Below, one piece after another: positions 23,846-27,001 of a DNA stretch of 27,001 nucleotides (positions are counted from its first letter, which is position 1; each line of letters opens with the position of its first letter). This DNA comes from an uncultured Bilophila sp. GTDB lineage: Bacteria; Desulfobacterota; Desulfovibrionia; Desulfovibrionales; Desulfovibrionaceae. Both the position numbers and the translations under genes were made by a program. The stretch covers positions 1-27,001 of the forward strand of contig CABKMN010000032.1 of NCBI GenBank assembly GCA_902373525.1. The letters run 5' to 3'. The notes under the pieces were generated by a model. The model was not told the DNA's origin and did no database searches. It saw only the letters and a program-made list of their open reading frames with translations.

Positions 23846-26800
23846 ATGACTGAAGACAAGACCAAGGTGAAAGACCTGGCGACAGAACTTGGCGTACCGA
23901 CCAAGAATCTTTTGCAGGCGTTGCGTGAGCTGGACATTCCGGCGAAGAGCACTTCCAGCAGCATCGCTGCGGAAGACATCGATCGAGTGAAGAACCATCT
24001 GAAAGAAACCGCCACGACCGAGCAGGGCGAAAACCGCCGCGAAGTGCAGCCCGGAGTCATCGTCCGTCGGCGTCGCCAGTCCGCGGAGGAAGCTCCCGCC
24101 GCGGCCGAGGCCGAAGAGGCCCCCCGCGCCGAGCGCAAGGAAACGCCCGCGGCCCGCATCGTCAGCGTGCCCGAGGCGCAGGCCGAAGCCGCCGCCCCGG
24201 CCGCTCCCATAGCGGAACCGGTCGCCGAGCCCGCGAAGGAAGCCGCCGAAAAGCCCGCTCCCGCCGCCGAGCCCGAAGCCAAGGCCGAGGCCAAGACGGA
24301 AGACAAGCCGCGCCAGCCGCGCGAAAGCCGTCCCAAGAAGCGCTCCGGCCTGCGTGAAGCCGCGCCGGTCGCCAAGGTGATCAGCCGTCCTCAGGACATC
24401 GCCGCCGCCAAGGCCGCCGAGGAAGCCGCCGCGAAGGCCGCCGCCGAAGCCGCTGCCGCCGCCGCGAAGGCCGCCGAGGAAGCTGCCGCCAAGGCCGCCG
24501 CCGAAGCCGCCGCGAAGAAAAAGGCCGAAGAAGCCGAAAAGCCCCGCAAGGCGCAACCCGCCGCCTCCGCCCGGCCCGAAGGCTCCTCCGCGCCCTCGCT
24601 GCTGCCTCCGGTTTCCGAAGGCAACCGCAACGCCGCTTCCACCTCCGAAGGGGACGAGGACGACGAACGCCGCGAACGCCGCAAGCCGCGCCGTCCGCAG
24701 GAGCCGTCCGCCCCGCAGGTGCGCGTCATTTCCCGTCCCGATCCGGCGGCCGTGGCCGCGGCCCGCACGCAGGCGGCCGCATCCGACGGCCGCGCCCCGC
24801 GCGACAACCGCGAAGGCGGACGTGACGACAACCGCGGCCCGCGCGGCGGGTATCAGGGACAGCGTCCCGCAGGCGGTTCCGGCGGACGCCCCGGCGGCGG
24901 CTATCAGGGCCAGCGCCCCGCAGGCGGCGGCCCCGCCCCGAGCAATTTCGGCGCCGCGCCCGGCGGACCGCTTCCGGACCGCGACGGGCAGAGCAAGAAA
25001 AAGCGCAACAAGACCGCGCGCCGCACCGTGGACTTTCAGGATACCGCCGGAGGAGGCCGCCGTCGCGACGACGACGGTGACGATATGCCGCGTTCGAGAG
25101 GCGCCCGCAGACGGCCCAAGAACAACAGCCGTCCCGCGCCCCAGACGACGCAGCCCCTCAAGGCCGCCAAGCGCAAGATACGCATCGAGGAAGCCATCCG
25201 CGTGGCGGACATGGCGCACCAGATGGGCCTGAAGTCCAACGAGATCATCAAGGTGCTGTTCAACCTCGGCATCATGGCGACCATCAACAAGGCGCTGGAC
25301 ATCGACACCGCCTCCGTCGTCGCCGCCGAGTTCGGCTACGAAGTGGAAAAGGTGGGCTTCGCGGAAGAAGAATATCTGGCCGAACACCGCACCGAGGATA
25401 CGCCCGAACAGCTCAAGCGCCGTCCTCCGGTCGTGACCATCATGGGCCACGTCGACCACGGCAAGACCTCGCTGCTCGACGCCATCCGCAAGACCAACGT
25501 GACCAGCGGCGAAGCGGGCGGCATCACGCAGCACATCGGCGCGTACCACGTGAAGACGAAGCGCGGCGAAATCGTGTTCCTCGACACGCCCGGCCACGAA
25601 GCGTTCACCGCCATGCGCGCCCGCGGCGCGCAGGTGACCGACCTCGTGGTGCTGGTCGTGGCCGCCGACGACGGCGTCATGGAACAGACCCGCGAAGCGG
25701 TCAACCACTCCCGCGCCGCCGGCGTGCCGATCATGGTCGCCGTCAACAAGATGGACAAGCCCACGGCCAACCCCGACCGCGTGCTCCAGGAACTCGCCTC
25801 CCTCGGCCTCGTGCCCGAAGAATGGGGCGGCGACACCGTGGTCTGCAAGGTGTCCGCCAAGACCCGCGAAGGTCTGGACGAAATGCTCGAAATGCTGGCC
25901 CTTCAGGCCGACATCCTCGAACTCAAGGCCAACCCGGACAAGCCCGCGCGCGGCCACATCGTGGAAGCCAAGCTCGACAAGGGCCGCGGCCCCGTGGCCA
26001 CCGTGCTCATTCAGGAAGGCACGCTCCATCAGGGCGACACCTTCGTCTGCGGCGTGTTCAGCGGGCGCGTGCGCGCCATGTTCAACGATCAGGGCCGCAA
26101 GGTGAAGGACGCCGGACCGTCCATCCCCGTGGAAGTGCAGGGCTTTGAAGGCGTGCCGGAAGCCGGTGAGGAGTTCATCTGCCTTGAGGACGAAAAGCTG
26201 GCCCGCCGCATCGCGGAAACCCGCGCCGTCAAGCTGCGCGAACGCGAACTCGCCAAGCAGTCCCGCGTGACCCTCGAAACCTTCCTGTCCCGCAAGGCGG
26301 ACGATCAGGAAGCGCTCGTGCTCAACCTTGTGGTCAAGTCCGACGTGCAGGGCTCTCTCGAAGCCATCGTGGACGCCCTCAATAAGCAGAGCACGGAAAA
26401 GGTCCGCATCAACATCATCCACGGCGGCACCGGCGCGATCACGGAATCCGACATCCTGCTGGCTTCGGCATCCGACGCCATCATCATCGGGTTCAACGTG
26501 CGTCCGACGGCGAAGGTCAAGGAAATGGCGGAACACGAAAACGTGGACATCCGTTTCTACGACATCATCTACAAGCTGGTGGACGAGATCAAGAGCGCCA
26601 TGGCCGGTCTGCTCGCCCCCGTCAGCCGCGAAGTCTACCTCGGCCAGACGGAAGTCCGCGAAGTCTTCTCCGTGCCCAAGGTCGGGACCATCGCGGGCAG
26701 CCATGTCGTGGACGGCAAGATCACCCGCAACGCCAGCGTCCGTCTGCTCCGTGACGGCGTGGTCGTCCACAACGGCAAGGTCGCCTCGCTGCGCCGCTTC

Positions 26801-26926
26801 AAGGATGACGTCCGCGAAGTCCTCAAGGGCTACGAATGCGGCATCAGTCTCGAAAACTTCAACGACATCAAGGTCGGAGACGTGATCGAAGCCTTTGAAA
26901 TGGTCGAAGAGGCCGCGACCCTGTAA
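23846..26926 (+). CDS. infB: Translation initiation factor IF-2
   Basis: A 1026-residue GTPase that brings initiator tRNA to the 30S subunit and promotes subunit joining; longer than E. coli IF2 (890). Order: N-terminal IF2_N helix domain (about 6-55), a long low-complexity linker (about 60-430), a second IF2_N-type domain (about 444-500), then the G domain with GHVDHGKT (534-541), GGITQ, DTPGHEAF, NKMD and SAK. Domains II, III and the C-terminal tRNA-binding domain follow. The linker holds an Ala/Lys/Glu helix with a 19-residue tandem duplication and a Gly/Arg/Gln-rich stretch with two GGYQGQRPAGG copies. GGGAG lies 8 nt before the ATG. It is followed by a perfect hairpin at 26960-26991. Secure. 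Confidence 0.97.
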   Translation: MTEDKTKVKDLATELGVPTKNLLQALRELDIPAKSTSSSIAAEDIDRVKNHLKETATTEQGENRREVQPGVIVRRRRQSAEEAPAAAEAEEAPRAERKETPAARIVSVPEAQAEAAAPAAPIAEPVAEPAKEAAEKPAPAAEPEAKAEAKTEDKPRQPRESRPKKRSGLREAAPVAKVISRPQDIAAAKAAEEAAAKAAAEAAAAAAKAAEEAAAKAAAEAAAKKKAEEAEKPRKAQPAASARPEGSSAPSLLPPVSEGNRNAASTSEGDEDDERRERRKPRRPQEPSAPQVRVISRPDPAAVAAARTQAAASDGRAPRDNREGGRDDNRGPRGGYQGQRPAGGSGGRPGGGYQGQRPAGGGPAPSNFGAAPGGPLPDRDGQSKKKRNKTARRTVDFQDTAGGGRRRDDDGDDMPRSRGARRRPKNNSRPAPQTTQPLKAAKRKIRIEEAIRVADMAHQMGLKSNEIIKVLFNLGIMATINKALDIDTASVVAAEFGYEVEKVGFAEEEYLAEHRTEDTPEQLKRRPPVVTIMGHVDHGKTSLLDAIRKTNVTSGEAGGITQHIGAYHVKTKRGEIVFLDTPGHEAFTAMRARGAQVTDLVVLVVAADDGVMEQTREAVNHSRAAGVPIMVAVNKMDKPTANPDRVLQELASLGLVPEEWGGDTVVCKVSAKTREGLDEMLEMLALQADILELKANPDKPARGHIVEAKLDKGRGPVATVLIQEGTLHQGDTFVCGVFSGRVRAMFNDQGRKVKDAGPSIPVEVQGFEGVPEAGEEFICLEDEKLARRIAETRAVKLRERELAKQSRVTLETFLSRKADDQEALVLNLVVKSDVQGSLEAIVDALNKQSTEKVRINIIHGGTGAITESDILLASASDAIIIGFNVRPTAKVKEMAEHENVDIRFYDIIYKLVDEIKSAMAGLLAPVSREVYLGQTEVREVFSVPKVGTIAGSHVVDGKITRNASVRLLRDGVVVHNGKVASLRRFKDDVREVLKGYECGISLENFNDIKVGDVIEAFEMVEEAATL
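24410..24523 (+). repeat. 57-bp tandem duplication inside infB
   Basis: Two units of 57 bp (24410-24466 and 24467-24523) begin with AAGGCCGCCGAGGAAGC and encode KAAEEAAAKAAAEAAA twice, followed by AAA in the first unit and KKK in the second. The period of 19 residues keeps the frame. They lie in the IF2 linker and probably extend an alpha helix. Silent differences between the units show that the duplication is not brand new. Confidence 0.75.
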
Positions 26927-26959
26927 CGGGAGCGGACAAGAAAGAACCACTTGGAGGGG

Positions 26960-26991
26960 GCGGGGAAACGTTCTGAAGAACGTTTCCCCGC
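26960..26991 (+). terminator. Hairpin after infB
   Basis: The arms 26960-26973 and 26978-26991 pair perfectly over 14 bp around TGAA, 34 nt past the stop. The core GGGGAAACGTTC / GAACGTTTCCCC belongs to the same hairpin family as those after folE2 and pfpI. No U run follows within the window, so partial read-through into a following gene such as rbfA is possible. Confidence 0.6.
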
Positions 26992-27001
26992 ATATCCGAC
27001 G

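Overview
The window is GC-rich, gene-dense bacterial chromosome. Gene content and order point to a sulfate/sulfite-reducing deltaproteobacterium of the Desulfovibrio/Bilophila type. The pointers are an extended rpsU-yqeY-mutS2-dnaG-rpoD operon, a GTP cyclohydrolase of the FolE2 type, NikR, a two-gene LysO-type lysine exporter, and two EF-G paralogues. This placement is inference from family knowledge. No rRNA, tRNA, CRISPR array, insertion sequence or prophage was recognised.

Layout. Positions 1-466 are intergenic: the tail of a gene-end repeat from a gene off the left edge, a 38-bp perfect palindrome, and the stem-loop that ends folE2. Then come folE2 (minus), nikR behind a small methyltransferase (minus), and a divergent plus-strand run: split lysO, an exported protein of unknown function, a short HisD-like protein and an EF-G-like GTPase. 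A divergent pair (XRE regulator / small unknown gene) separates these from a long minus-strand information-processing block read from about 17.9 kb down to 9.1 kb: rsmA, HU plus a small membrane protein, rpsU, yqeY, mutS2, dnaG, rpoD. A second, class-II EF-G paralogue (plus) and a DJ-1/PfpI protein (minus) follow. The right end is the rimP-nusA-ylxR(rnpM)-infB operon.

How the genes work together. Most of the window serves translation and its coupling to replication and transcription: ribosomal protein S21, primase and the primary sigma factor in one operon; 16S rRNA dimethylation (RsmA); 30S maturation (RimP); transcription termination/antitermination (NusA); initiation (IF2); and two EF-G relatives. 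Promoters of sigma-70 form (-35 and -10 with 16-18 bp spacing) can be placed before most transcription units by eye. Intrinsic-terminator-like hairpins sit before yqeY and before rimP and look like attenuators.

The most interesting features are: a family of long, related stem-loops placed 9-34 nt after stop codons; two EF-G paralogues whose deviations from canonical EF-G fall in different domains; an apparent attenuator splitting rpsU from the rest of its operon; and a short HisD-like protein probably lacking the catalytic half. I saw no clear candidate for an entirely new defence or mobile system. Coordinates of regulatory sites are from reading by eye, without scoring software.
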